Notes under the pieces: generated by a model
Databases searched by the model: none
What the model saw: only the letters and a program-made list of their open reading frames with translations
What the model was told of the DNA's origin: nothing
From: Candidatus Saccharibacteria bacterium 49-20
GTDB lineage: Bacteria; Patescibacteriota; Saccharimonadia; Saccharimonadales; Saccharimonadaceae
Direction: 5' to 3'
DNA length: 64,000 bases
NCBI GenBank assembly: GCA_001897295.1
Contig: MKSN01000001.1
Span: 392,011 to 456,010 of the forward strand
Translations under genes and position numbers: made by a program
Shown: positions 17,958-25,840 of the stretch, in pieces
Position numbering within the stretch: the first letter of the stretch is position 1
How the letters are laid out: every line of letters starts with the position of its first letter

Positions 17958-18590
17958 ATGAATATTCATTCGATAGGCATCTTAGGTGCCGGTAAAGTTG
18001 GTATCGTCCTGGCGCAGCTGGCGCGACATGCGGGCTACGAAGTGTATATCGCGGGCTCAACTGATCCGAAAAAAATCGCACTCACCACGAAAATTCTCGC
18101 ACCAGGTGCGCACGCCGTCTCGAAAGAAGAGGCCGCACTAAAAAGCGATATCGTCATTCTTGCGATTCCACTCAGTAAGTACGCCTCGCTCCCAAAAGCC
18201 GAGCTCGCAGGAAAGCTTGTAATTGACGCCATGAACTATTGGGATGAAATCGACGGACCACGAAGCGATACCGTGCCCGAGCTGGAATCGTCGAGTGAAT
18301 TTATCCAAGCATTTCTCGATCAGTCGCGCGTCGTAAAAGCGCTCAGCCACATGGGGTATCACGAGCTGCATGATATGGCACGCCCAGCAGGGGATGCGGC
18401 GAGAAAGGCAATTGCAATTGCGGGAAACAACCCTCAAGATGTTGCACTGGTAGAAAGACTTGTAAATTCTATCGGTTTTAATACGGTGATTCTAGGCGAC
18501 CTCGCAAAGGGCCGAGTCCTCGAGCCGGGTCATTCTGGATTCGGGGCAAGTCTTAGTGCCGACCAACTGCGAAGTTATCTCACACACTAG
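17958..18590 (+). CDS. NADP oxidoreductase, coenzyme F420-dependent type
   Basis: The 210-residue protein begins with the Rossmann motif SIGILGAGKVGIVLA, then YEVYIAGS, SDIVILAIPLSKY and KLVIDAMNYWDEIDGP, the pattern of the F420-dependent NADP reductase / NADP-binding protein family. It may recycle the cofactor of the luciferase-like enzyme encoded just upstream, but the family also contains F420-independent dehydrogenases. TACTAT ends six bases before the ATG, so the gene may have its own leaderless promoter. Its end overlaps the convergent gene at 18587. Confidence 0.75.
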   Translation: MNIHSIGILGAGKVGIVLAQLARHAGYEVYIAGSTDPKKIALTTKILAPGAHAVSKEEAALKSDIVILAIPLSKYASLPKAELAGKLVIDAMNYWDEIDGPRSDTVPELESSSEFIQAFLDQSRVVKALSHMGYHELHDMARPAGDAARKAIAIAGNNPQDVALVERLVNSIGFNTVILGDLAKGRVLEPGHSGFGASLSADQLRSYLTH

Positions 18591-19558
18591 TTGTATGTAG
18601 CGCTAAGTTGGATGCCAGCAACCGCAGCTGTTGCGTCATTCGCTGCGGCCGCACCTGTGACAGAGACCGCAAAGCCAGTTGTGAAACGCTTACCGACAGG
18701 CCCAAACTCATACACCACAGTGGTGTTAGCGGGAATCGGGAAAGTCGCCATTGGCACGTCCGTTCCTACTGTCGGAGCGCTTGATTTGTTATACACCTTG
18801 AAAAATGCTGGAGTGGCAGTGACGTTCGAGAGCGTCAATTCATACAGCGCAGTCGATCCGGTCTTTACAAGAATCGCGTTTGTTGTTGCAGCCGTCACGA
18901 CACCCGCAAGGTTCGTATTGATGCCAACAACAGGCGTGTTATTGACTGCATTAGAAGATCCGGAAAGGGTAACAGCGTGGCTTTGCGCTGCCGGAATTGG
19001 CTCCGTTGCATACGAACCGCGCTGTGCAATCCAGGTCGCTACCGCATTTGTCGTCACGGCAGTTGTACAACGTACACGCGCAAACTGATATGCATTCACC
19101 GAGGCTTCCCATGAGTAAACAAGTCCAGCCCCGATTGCAATAGCGAGCGTTCCTGTTCCGGTTTCGATAGTATTCGCATTCGATCGAATAGCTTGCATAC
19201 TAAACCAGGTCCCGTTTGTTCCATCGGTCGAATCGAGTGATGCCTCAAATGAGAACTGGCCAGCCGCCATAGCTGCGGTCCCCGTGTTCTTTACGTGAAA
19301 TACCACATTTGATGCACGTCTTACATCGACAGTAAGTGTCGCGCCTACCGTATTCACAGCTCCAGCTGTAACCGGAAAGCTGGCTGTTTTGTTTGAAGTT
19401 TTTAGACGACCCTCATCATCCATCACAAGACCCATGAATTTACCGTCGGCAACCGGAGCCGTATCTGCGTCCCGACGAACCGCAAGCGAATAAATACCTT
19501 TTTGACCCGCTGCAAATGTCGAATCTTCTGAGTTTACTGGCATTGGTTGATACGTCAT
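18587..19558 (-). CDS. Phage-tail-like or surface beta-rich protein, unknown function
   Basis: The 323-residue protein is rich in Ala, Thr, Val and Asn, with no signal peptide, helix or Cys cluster. The N terminus (DSTFAAGQKGIYSLAVRRD, then GKFMGLVMDDEGRLKTS) and the repeated beta-strand-like segments resemble structural proteins near phage tail fibres. It is encoded 30 bases downstream of the tail-fibre-like gene on the same strand, presumably in the same transcript. No other phage genes are nearby. Alternative: a secreted or displayed adhesin. Confidence 0.55.
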   Translation of the reverse strand: MTYQPMPVNSEDSTFAAGQKGIYSLAVRRDADTAPVADGKFMGLVMDDEGRLKTSNKTASFPVTAGAVNTVGATLTVDVRRASNVVFHVKNTGTAAMAAGQFSFEASLDSTDGTNGTWFSMQAIRSNANTIETGTGTLAIAIGAGLVYSWEASVNAYQFARVRCTTAVTTNAVATWIAQRGSYATEPIPAAQSHAVTLSGSSNAVNNTPVVGINTNLAGVVTAATTNAILVKTGSTALYELTLSNVTATPAFFKVYNKSSAPTVGTDVPMATFPIPANTTVVYEFGPVGKRFTTGFAVSVTGAAAANDATAAVAGIQLSATYN

Positions 19559-19588
19559 ATTATTCTCGCTATTCCTTTTTTAACACAC

Positions 19589-21094
19589 TTAAATAATTAC
19601 CCACGCTTCAGCGCCATCTACCTGCAAATTACCAATGAAGGTAATCGACTCGTTAGGTTGCAAAGTAAATGAGGTGAGGCCGTCTGCTGCTTGTCCATTC
19701 GTAAAGTTCACTATCACATTTGCACTAGAGCTGACGCTCTTAACGACATACTGATTGTGATTAAACATAACGTCAGGTAAGGTTATGGTCGCCGCGCTCT
19801 GAACAATATATACATAGTCAGTATTAGCGGCGCTGCCTGCAGTAGTGTTGCTTGTAACCGCTCCGTAAACCTGGCGTACGATGCCACTACCGCTTGCGAC
19901 CGTCGCCCACTTTACACCGGCAGCTTCAGAAGAGTCGGCGGTGAGTACCTGGCCGTTCGTTCCAACTGACACACGGTTAAGAGACGAGGCGCCAGTTGCT
20001 GCGAGCAAATCACCCTTGGTAGTGACTACACTCGACTGAAGTGCACCTGTAATGCGTGCATCATTTCCTGCGGCGTAGTTTCCCGCACCCGTACCCGCGG
20101 TCGGAAGTGTAGGACGATTCGAGAGGTCAGCGTAACTCCCAGAAGTAGCAACCGCCGAAAGGCTTGCCGTATTCGCCTTTAAATCTAGCGCTGTTTGCGT
20201 TGCCGTGGAAACAGGTTTGCTTGCGTCGCTCGTGTTGTCCGCGTTTCCAAGCCCAACGTCACCCTTCGTCACAACTACGGCACCCGTGTGACCGTTCACA
20301 CTTTGGACGGGACTTGAAGTTTGCGCGGTCCATGTGAGCGCAGAACCGTTCCACGCAATAAAATCGCCATTATTCGGATTGTTTGAAATTGCTAACTTAG
20401 GTTCGGTGACACTTCCATCGGTTGGAGTACGGCTATTCGTAAGGCGAATGTCGTCGCTAAGTACTACATCGGGCGTATTACTAAGATCGGCGTAGGATCC
20501 CGTTGTTGCAACAGTAGCCAAATCTGCTTCATTTGCCTTAAGGTTCAGCGCAGTTTGTGTCGCAGATGAAACCGGTTTATTTGCGTCGCTCGTGTTATTA
20601 ATATTTTCGATACCTAGATCGGCCTTCGAAACCACAACCGCGCCAGTGCGGCCATTCACACTCTGTACAGGAGCGCTCGCCGGTACTTGCCAGTTCAATG
20701 CGCCGCCGCTCCAGGTGAGTACGTCGCCGCTACTCGGCTCGTTACTTGCAGCGAGCTTAGGCTCAGTTACGCTTCCGTCCGTCAACTTATTTGTCGAGAC
20801 GGTATTGTCTGTAGGGACGCGCGTATTTGTTAGGCGAGCGTCGTTATTTAGTACAAGGTCTGGCTTGTTAAGAAGATCACCATAAGAACCAGTTGTCGCA
20901 ACCGCCGAAAGTTCCGAACGGTTCACCTTACCTTGAATGGCATTCGTGACATATACTTCATCAACAACACCTGAAGTGGGTGCATTCGACCGTAGAGATC
21001 CGTCTTCTGTGTGGGACACCAAAAGATACTCGTTGAGGATATCTCCCCAGCGACCATCATCTTTCCCCGGAATTGGTAAGCGCGCGTTTCCCAC
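19589..21094 (-). CDS. Tail-fibre-like repeat protein
   Basis: The 501-residue product starts at GTG 21094 with GKDDGRWGDILNEYLLVSH, an N-terminal motif seen in phage-fibre-like proteins. Two long repeats follow (about residues 65-185 and 190-300) with the blocks TGSYADLSNTPDVVL, RLTNSRTPTD, GSVTEPKLA, PVQSVNGHTGAVVV and NTSDASKPVSTATQTAL, plus a partial third. The C-terminal part is a different beta-rich domain. PVQSVNGxTGAVV repeats are classic in long tail fibres that bind cell surfaces. With no prophage around, the protein may be a host-recognition adhesin; this is inference. Confidence 0.68.
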   Translation of the reverse strand: MGNARLPIPGKDDGRWGDILNEYLLVSHTEDGSLRSNAPTSGVVDEVYVTNAIQGKVNRSELSAVATTGSYGDLLNKPDLVLNNDARLTNTRVPTDNTVSTNKLTDGSVTEPKLAASNEPSSGDVLTWSGGALNWQVPASAPVQSVNGRTGAVVVSKADLGIENINNTSDANKPVSSATQTALNLKANEADLATVATTGSYADLSNTPDVVLSDDIRLTNSRTPTDGSVTEPKLAISNNPNNGDFIAWNGSALTWTAQTSSPVQSVNGHTGAVVVTKGDVGLGNADNTSDASKPVSTATQTALDLKANTASLSAVATSGSYADLSNRPTLPTAGTGAGNYAAGNDARITGALQSSVVTTKGDLLAATGASSLNRVSVGTNGQVLTADSSEAAGVKWATVASGSGIVRQVYGAVTSNTTAGSAANTDYVYIVQSAATITLPDVMFNHNQYVVKSVSSSANVIVNFTNGQAADGLTSFTLQPNESITFIGNLQVDGAEAWVII

Positions 21095-21190
21095 TATGGG
21101 CTGTCTCTTTTTGGTTAATTTACTTTTTATAGTAGAGCATAAGCGTCAATGACGCAATATAGACAACACCTCATAATTGTTTACTGAATG

Positions 21191-21784
21191 CTACTCAATA
21201 ACCTTGGCTTTACGTCCGCGCAACTGAAATACAAGCCCGACCGCCGTCAGCACAACCCAGCCCACAATCCAAAGCCATTCGTAACTATCGACTCGTACAC
21301 TTTCGTACCCCTGAAGGAATCCGACCTGAGCCGAGAACACTAGACTATAAAGCACCATCAACAAAAGACTTGCGCCCTGCGCGGAAGTAGTGAGCGCGAA
21401 GAACGCATCAACCAATCGCAGGCCTGCAACCACAAGGAAGATAACGACACCGACAATAATCGCAATAATCCAAGATTCGGTCGCACCTTGACCAAACGAT
21501 GACGCAACCCCATACGCGAGGTTTACAAAGAAGAGTGAAATACTTAAAGTAACGGCAAATTTATAAAACGCAAAGGCCACCGCCGCAAGCGCAATACCTG
21601 CCGCGAGAGGGATTGCAATCGTGACCCATTCTGGCCAAGAGGTAGTTACCAGCAGCGCCGACACAAGTGAATACCCCAGTACAAACCCCATAAGGGCGAC
21701 GGCGAATTTCATAAGCTTTAGGCCAAAAAGAAGTAGGAGCACGCCGATGATGCTATTTACGATAAGGTAAAATGCTCCGTCCAT
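21191..21784 (-). CDS. Polytopic membrane protein, DUF4203/TMEM198-like
   Basis: The 197-residue protein consists almost entirely of about seven hydrophobic helices, with GVLLLLFGLKLMKFAVALMG near the start, which resembles DUF4203 (TM7S3/TMEM198) proteins. Function unknown. On the minus strand TACACT ends six bases before the ATG, consistent with a leaderless mRNA. It ends with a basic tail (RGRKAKVIE) likely in the cytoplasm. Confidence 0.6.
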   Translation of the reverse strand: MDGAFYLIVNSIIGVLLLLFGLKLMKFAVALMGFVLGYSLVSALLVTTSWPEWVTIAIPLAAGIALAAVAFAFYKFAVTLSISLFFVNLAYGVASSFGQGATESWIIAIIVGVVIFLVVAGLRLVDAFFALTTSAQGASLLLMVLYSLVFSAQVGFLQGYESVRVDSYEWLWIVGWVVLTAVGLVFQLRGRKAKVIE

Positions 21785-21820
21785 ACTTTTAGTGTAGTCC
21801 TGCGCAGGGCGCAGTGCAAG

Positions 21821-22168
21821 CTAGCTCATTTTGATAAGTATTTCGTCGGTCGGCTTATGGAGCGTCACGAGCTTGTAATCGTCAGGGTCTTGATAGCCCA
21901 TGACGTTTGTGCGAATCACAATCACCCGAGTTGGGTTTGCCTCTTTAATAATGCAGGTATGCCAGTCGCGGTCGTCCTTATCGAGATATTGCCACACACC
22001 CATTAAGAAGCTCAGGCCCCTTTCACGCACGGCAACCTCGGCATCATGTTCAGTTTCGGTGCGAGTAATGGTATAGCCAAAAAGAGTCTGGGCTTGCCAG
22101 CCCACATCGTCACGCACCACATAGCCTAGGTGCTCGTCGTCATCTTCGCGGTAAATGGGTCGTCTCAT
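21821..22168 (-). CDS. Small acidic protein of unknown function
   Basis: The 115-residue soluble protein is rich in Asp and Tyr (YREDDDEHLGYVVRDDVGWQAQ, then GVWQYLDKDDRDWHTCIIKE). No family recognised. TATAGT ends seven bases before the ATG on the minus strand, so it has its own leaderless promoter, and its stop lies 36 bases upstream of the next minus-strand start at 21784. Confidence 0.6.
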   Translation of the reverse strand: MRRPIYREDDDEHLGYVVRDDVGWQAQTLFGYTITRTETEHDAEVAVRERGLSFLMGVWQYLDKDDRDWHTCIIKEANPTRVIVIRTNVMGYQDPDDYKLVTLHKPTDEILIKMS

Positions 22169-22204
22169 TACACTTACTATAGCGTGTTGTCCAGAAAAGC
22201 AGAA

Positions 22205-22243
22205 TGGCCTCCCCGGGAAAATCCCGAAGAGGCCAAACCACCC
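22205..22243 (-). terminator. Terminator of GC-rich unit 22258-22683
   Basis: TGGCCTC (22205-22211) pairs with GAGGCCA (22229-22235), with an inner CGGG/CCCG. The minus strand continues into a T-rich stretch. Confidence 0.7.
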
Positions 22244-22257
22244 GTTCCGACGTGACG

Positions 22258-22683
22258 TCAGACCAGTCCGGAGAAGTGGAGCGCGTGGAGCGACTCCGAC
22301 ACCGTGCCGTCGATGTAGACGTAGATGACGACCTCGTCACGCGAGAACCGGAAGTCCTCAGCGAGACCGTCGAGCAGGAGCAGGTCCATCTCGTCGTAGA
22401 TCTTGCCGTCGTTGTGGGCGAGGATGATGTAGCGGTCACCCTTACCGCAGCGGGCGAGGACCTGCGACATCAGCTCGTCGTTGATCTCGGTGTAGGAGGG
22501 CTTGGCGTCCGACTCGGTGGTCTGACGCTCGGGCCGCTTCAGGTAGAGATCGAGGCTGGCGATGATGATCTTGCGGAACTCGTAGGCTCCCGCATCGTCG
22601 ATGATGTCGCCCACGAGAGCGAAGTGCTTGTGAGCAGGGATGTCCGAGCGCTTGTGCACGAACACGGGAACCACGTTGGTCAT
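22258..22683 (-). CDS. GC-rich orphan protein of unknown function, 141 residues
   Basis: No family recognised. The start has GGAG about eight bases upstream on the minus strand. The soluble protein alternates predicted strands and helices (VVPVFVHKRSDIPAHKHFAL, RKIIIASLDLYLKRPE, DRYIILAHNDGKIYDEMDLL, EVVIYVYIDGTV), suggesting an alpha/beta fold. Codon use is almost purely G/C-ending, in contrast with the AT-richer genes on both sides. It has a private promoter and terminator. Confidence 0.62.
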   Translation of the reverse strand: MTNVVPVFVHKRSDIPAHKHFALVGDIIDDAGAYEFRKIIIASLDLYLKRPERQTTESDAKPSYTEINDELMSQVLARCGKGDRYIILAHNDGKIYDEMDLLLLDGLAEDFRFSRDEVVIYVYIDGTVSESLHALHFSGLV

Positions 22684-22737
22684 GTTTTCTTCTCCGAAGA
22701 GTTAAGGAGCGGATGGTGTGTCGATTTGACGATATAT

Positions 22738-22766
22738 ATTATAGCATAAATATTATAAAAAAGCAA
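22738..22766 (-). promoter_or_regulatory. Sigma70-type promoter of GC-rich unit 22258-22683
   Basis: On the minus strand TTGCTT at 22766-22761, a 17-base spacer and TATAAT at 22743-22738, followed by a leader of about 50 bases. Confidence 0.7.
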
Positions 22767-22851
22767 TATCTCCTGACGCGCGTCGCCGTATATACGATTG
22801 CCTTAACAGTAGTTTTCGCGTATAATAGGGAAAGTTAAAAAAGGAATACTG

Positions 22852-22944
22852 ATGGCTAAACACCGAAACTGGCACGGCGCTGATATCAAGCGTGCACGCA
22901 AGAAGAAGCTCAAGGCTGCAAAGCGTAAGGCTCAAAAGATCTAA
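22852..22944 (+). CDS. Very basic 30-residue protein
   Basis: A short gene with all expected signals: TTGCCT, 17 bases, TATAAT near 22821, AAGGA about six bases before the ATG, and a hairpin terminator right after the stop. The product begins MAKHRNWHGADIKRARKKK and continues with Lys/Ala-rich sequence to QKI; more than half of its residues are basic. Size and charge recall small ribosomal or nucleic-acid-binding proteins (bTHX or L36-like peptides), but the sequence matches none I know. It could be a lineage-specific ribosomal or DNA/RNA-binding protein. Confidence 0.7.
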   Translation: MAKHRNWHGADIKRARKKKLKAAKRKAQKI

Positions 22945-22949
22945 TAATT

Positions 22950-22975
22950 CACCCACTCGATGTGGGTGTTTTATA
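22950..22975 (+). terminator. Terminator of the 30-residue basic protein gene
   Basis: CACCCAC (22950-22956) pairs with GTGGGTG (22962-22968), followed by tttta. Confidence 0.85.
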
Positions 22976-23041
22976 TTTAAGTCCACTCTCAGATTCTGGT
23001 TTTACAGTAAGAGTTGTAAATGTAAGGGAAGAGGAGGCTAT

Positions 23042-23407
23042 ATGAAATATCGTGATTTAATCAAGACTGTTCAAGACTACTCAGGGTTCTCGGACAGCGA
23101 ATCAAAGGACGCGCTTGATAGCACCGTTATCGCGCTCGCGGTTCATCTTACGGAAGGGGAGCGGCAAAACTTTGCAGACCAGCTTCCCGAAGAACTTCAG
23201 GACATGGCGCTCGCCGTGTACGCAACAGAGCAAAACAGTACACAGGATCTCTTCGAGCAATTCGTTGAGATGCAAGAGGTCGACGCACCTCGCGCGAAAC
23301 AACAACTCCTTTCAGCCTGGGAAGCTCTAAAGGACATTCTTAGCTCGCGCCTTATTGATCATATTCGCGCACAACTTCCGAAGCGCACGGTCATGCTTCT
23401 TAGTTAG
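23042..23407 (+). CDS. DUF2267-like protein
   Basis: The 121-residue protein is all-alpha and acidic, with MKYRDLIKTVQDYSGFSD, ALDSTVIALAVHLTEGERQN and FADQLPEELQDMALAVY, the pattern of DUF2267 proteins (duplicated helical, often stress-linked, function unknown). The ATG at 23042 follows the strong Shine-Dalgarno site GAGGAGG; a longer in-frame extension to 22892 would read through the previous terminator. Its last bases overlap the convergent gene by four. Confidence 0.72.
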   Translation: MKYRDLIKTVQDYSGFSDSESKDALDSTVIALAVHLTEGERQNFADQLPEELQDMALAVYATEQNSTQDLFEQFVEMQEVDAPRAKQQLLSAWEALKDILSSRLIDHIRAQLPKRTVMLLS

Positions 23408-23856
23408 CGGTCGTCGAACGACGCCACAATTTCCTGAAAGTCGGGCTTAAGTGTGGCGGCATGCGACGCCATAGTACCGATAAAACTCTCACCGCTTGGA
23501 AAGAGGGTGTCTTTAGCAAGGCGCAATAAAATGAGCACTTTTGGCATTTGGAGTGCATCAGAAACTTCTTGCAGTTTATCAACAAGCGCGCCGACGGCGA
23601 TTTTTTGGTCGGACGACTGGTAGGGTCGAAGTACTTGAATCGCCACGCCCACGAACGCCGAAATAATAATAAAGAGAATCGTCACCACAATCATCGGCAC
23701 GAGCAAGAAGAGCCACCATGTAGATAAGGAAGTCAGCCAGCCAGCGACGAACAAAAGCACGACGACCACGGATCCGCCAATCCACACAACGGGCAAGTAT
23801 ATTCTCAGAGCGAACTCGGAGCTGATGGCACGGACCGCAAGAAAGAGTGGGGACAT
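23404..23856 (-). CDS. Small membrane protein with cytoplasmic C-terminal domain
   Basis: The 150-residue protein has two helices (YLPVVWIGGSVVVVLLFVAG and WWLFLLVPMIVVTILFIIIS), then a soluble helical part of about 75 residues. No family recognised. I choose ATG 23856, one base after the stop of the small upstream frame (TAATATG), which suggests translation coupled to that frame; TTG 23868 is an in-frame alternative. Confidence 0.55.
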   Translation of the reverse strand: MSPLFLAVRAISSEFALRIYLPVVWIGGSVVVVLLFVAGWLTSLSTWWLFLLVPMIVVTILFIIISAFVGVAIQVLRPYQSSDQKIAVGALVDKLQEVSDALQMPKVLILLRLAKDTLFPSGESFIGTMASHAATLKPDFQEIVASFDDR

Positions 23857-23857
23857 A

Positions 23858-23956
23858 TTAAGACTCAACTAACGCGAGGATATTCCCCGCGGGATTTTTA
23901 AACCATGCAATATCGTTCACCGAGAAGCCGCTAAATGAACTAAGAAATGTATCCAT
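23858..23956 (-). CDS. 32-residue frame resembling the C terminus of a VOC/glyoxalase protein
   Basis: The frame has a very strong ribosome binding site (AGGAGGAGGTG) and a TATACT box upstream on the minus strand. Its product begins MDTFLSSFSGFSVNDIAWFK and ends with NPAGNILALVES. The pattern IAWFKNPAGNILAL is the last strand and metal-ligand region of vicinal-oxygen-chelate proteins. Either it is a degraded remnant, a real peptide, or a leader that drives translation of the membrane protein starting one base later. Confidence 0.5.
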   Translation of the reverse strand: MDTFLSSFSGFSVNDIAWFKNPAGNILALVES

Positions 23957-23996
23957 ACACCTCCTCCTGTTTATATACCTAGTATACGCCGGCGAC

Positions 23997-24548
23997 TTAC
24001 TTCTGCGCGAGCCACTTCGCAAATTCGTACCACACAAAATCCTTAGGATTATGGCTTGTTTGGTCAGCATCTTGACCTTCAGCGAAGGTTCGTCCGTTAA
24101 ATTCGGCGACTCGATCGAATGAATTGCCGCTGCGACCACGCGGCTCTTTTGCAATGACGCCCGAGTACTCTTTCGAGAATATCTTCACTTCCTCGGCATC
24201 TTTATAGGCAATAGTTTCACTGAAAATAATCGTCCTGTCCTCTTTATCGGCAACAAGGTTAATAAAGTCCTGCGGAGTAAACCATTCAGCGACGTCTTTC
24301 ATGTAGCCACCAGGGAATCCATTCAAAGAGGGGATAGACCAAGATGTGTCAGCGACAACAATTGCCGCTTCACCTGCAAGCGCATACGCATCTTCAACTT
24401 TTTGCTTTGTAATATTGATTGGATCATGCGATTGAATTTCGTTAAATTCAAGTTTTATAGGTATCACTTCGATACCAAGTAAGTCACACGCAGCGCGCGC
24501 TTCTTTGATTTTTCGCTCGTTGCCAGTTGAGAAAACGAATTTGTTCAT
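23997..24548 (-). CDS. Non-canonical purine NTP pyrophosphatase (RdgB/HAM1 family)
   Basis: The 183-residue enzyme hydrolyses dITP, XTP and similar damaged nucleotides to monophosphates, keeping them out of DNA and RNA. The start FVFSTGNERKIKEA is the substrate-binding motif; VVADTSWSIPSLNGFPGGYMK corresponds to the family D(T/S)...FPG region; GNSFDRVAEFNGRTFAE matches the C-terminal part. Length agrees with the family. The usual SGL after the Asp is SWS here, a divergent feature. TAAAGT ends six bases before the ATG, consistent with a leaderless start. Confidence 0.78.
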   Translation of the reverse strand: MNKFVFSTGNERKIKEARAACDLLGIEVIPIKLEFNEIQSHDPINITKQKVEDAYALAGEAAIVVADTSWSIPSLNGFPGGYMKDVAEWFTPQDFINLVADKEDRTIIFSETIAYKDAEEVKIFSKEYSGVIAKEPRGRSGNSFDRVAEFNGRTFAEGQDADQTSHNPKDFVWYEFAKWLAQK

Positions 24549-24569
24549 GAAGTTACTTTATCAGATAAA

Positions 24570-25379
24570 CTAGGCCAGCTTAATATCCGCCGCATCAAAC
24601 GCACCCAAAAGTCGCTTGCGCATCTCAGCGGTGACCGCCCATTGATCAGAAGGCTGCGTTTTACCAGTAATCGTTACTTCAACGGAGCTGCCGCTCATCG
24701 TACCGATATCTTGAAATTGGGGTGCGCTGAGTACTTTATCTCTCCAGGCTTCATCAGCTGCGAGCTCATCACCAACTTGATTAATCACACTAATTGCCGC
24801 ATCAAGATCGACGCTCGCATTAAGTGCAATTTTAAAATACACCTTGCTGTAGCCCATGGTCTTGTTCACGACATGCACAATAGAGCCATTTGGGATATAG
24901 TGAACGTTCCCGTTTTCGTCACGAATCACGGTCGAGCGCATACCCACTTGTTCAACGCGGCCATTGGCATCGTTAATATCAACATAATCACCAAGTCGAT
25001 ACTGATTTTCAGAAATAATAAAGATACCCGTAATAAAGTCTTTTACGAGCGACTGCGAGCCAAAGGCAATCGCCACACCAATGATTCCCGCACTTGCAAA
25101 CAGGGGAGTCAGGTCAACCTGCGGAAAGAAAACCTTCAGAAGCGAGACGATTGCAATTGCAATGATCAGCACACGCCAGATATTAAGCACTAGGCTAGTC
25201 AGCGTTTTACGGCGCTTCTCCATATCCATCTTGCTTGCTTTACGAAGACGATTTTTTACCGCCTGGCGAATAAGCGACTTAATGAGTTTTGCGCCAAGAT
25301 AATAAATAACCAGGCTGACGCCAATAACAATGAGGACGGCGAGGCCTTTTTCGCCCAGCCAAGTTGCGATTTGTTCCAT
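24570..25379 (-). CDS. Small-conductance mechanosensitive channel (MscS family)
   Basis: The 269-residue protein has three N-terminal helices, the third being the pore helix with the Gly/Ala pattern TPLFASAGIIGVAIAFGSQSL, followed by the beta domain (YRLGDYVDI, VRDENGNVHYIPNG-like segment) and a C-terminal alpha/beta domain. It opens under membrane tension to release solutes on osmotic downshock. The start at 25379 is set by TATACT ending six bases upstream on the minus strand; in-frame extension to 25505 lacks a site. Confidence 0.87.
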   Translation of the reverse strand: MEQIATWLGEKGLAVLIVIGVSLVIYYLGAKLIKSLIRQAVKNRLRKASKMDMEKRRKTLTSLVLNIWRVLIIAIAIVSLLKVFFPQVDLTPLFASAGIIGVAIAFGSQSLVKDFITGIFIISENQYRLGDYVDINDANGRVEQVGMRSTVIRDENGNVHYIPNGSIVHVVNKTMGYSKVYFKIALNASVDLDAAISVINQVGDELAADEAWRDKVLSAPQFQDIGTMSGSSVEVTITGKTQPSDQWAVTAEMRKRLLGAFDAADIKLA

Positions 25380-25457
25380 AGAGGTAGTATAGCAAAATTT
25401 GTGCACGACACCCACCTTCAGCAAAGCCTCAGCCGATTTTATTATTCTAAAGTTATT

Positions 25458-25733
25458 ATGAATTGCCCAGTAGATAACACACCCCTCACCATGAGCGAAC
25501 GCCAAGGAATTGAAATTGATTATTGTCCGACCTGTCGAGGGGTCTGGCTTGATAGGGGAGAGCTCGATAAAATCATCGAACGATCAACTGCCGCACACCA
25601 ACCACGCCTCGCGAGCCATGAACAGCAGGCCCCAGTTTCACATCACCAAGCACCAAGTGACACTGCATCTAATCCGCACTATTATAAAAAGAAGAAACGC
25701 GAGTCGTTTCTTGGTGACCTTTTCGACTTTTAG
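25458..25733 (+). CDS. TFIIB-type zinc-finger protein
   Basis: The 91-residue protein has MNCPVDNTPL and YCPTCRGVWLDRGELDKII at its N terminus, the two-knuckle zf-TFIIB motif (PF13453) in which Cys residues bind zinc; the exact ligands are Cys3 and the CPTC pair plus one more. The rest is His/Gln-rich and ends in a basic segment (YKKKKRESFLGDLFDF). The family is widespread and of unknown function. A TATTCT box lies just upstream. An in-frame upstream ATG at 25371 overlaps the divergent mscS start. Confidence 0.75.
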   Translation: MNCPVDNTPLTMSERQGIEIDYCPTCRGVWLDRGELDKIIERSTAAHQPRLASHEQQAPVSHHQAPSDTASNPHYYKKKKRESFLGDLFDF

Positions 25734-25840
25734 ATAGTACCCTCACGCCCCTAAAGGAGAACGCGCACCTTTACCAAGTGGCTTTATTCCAGCAGAAAGA
25801 GTAGAGAGTCAAACAAGGCAAGTACTGTATACTTAAATCC

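Noticed and set aside
18587-21094. Calling a prophage on the basis of the tail-fibre-like genes.
   Set aside because: No capsid, terminase, portal, integrase or lysis genes are found nearby.
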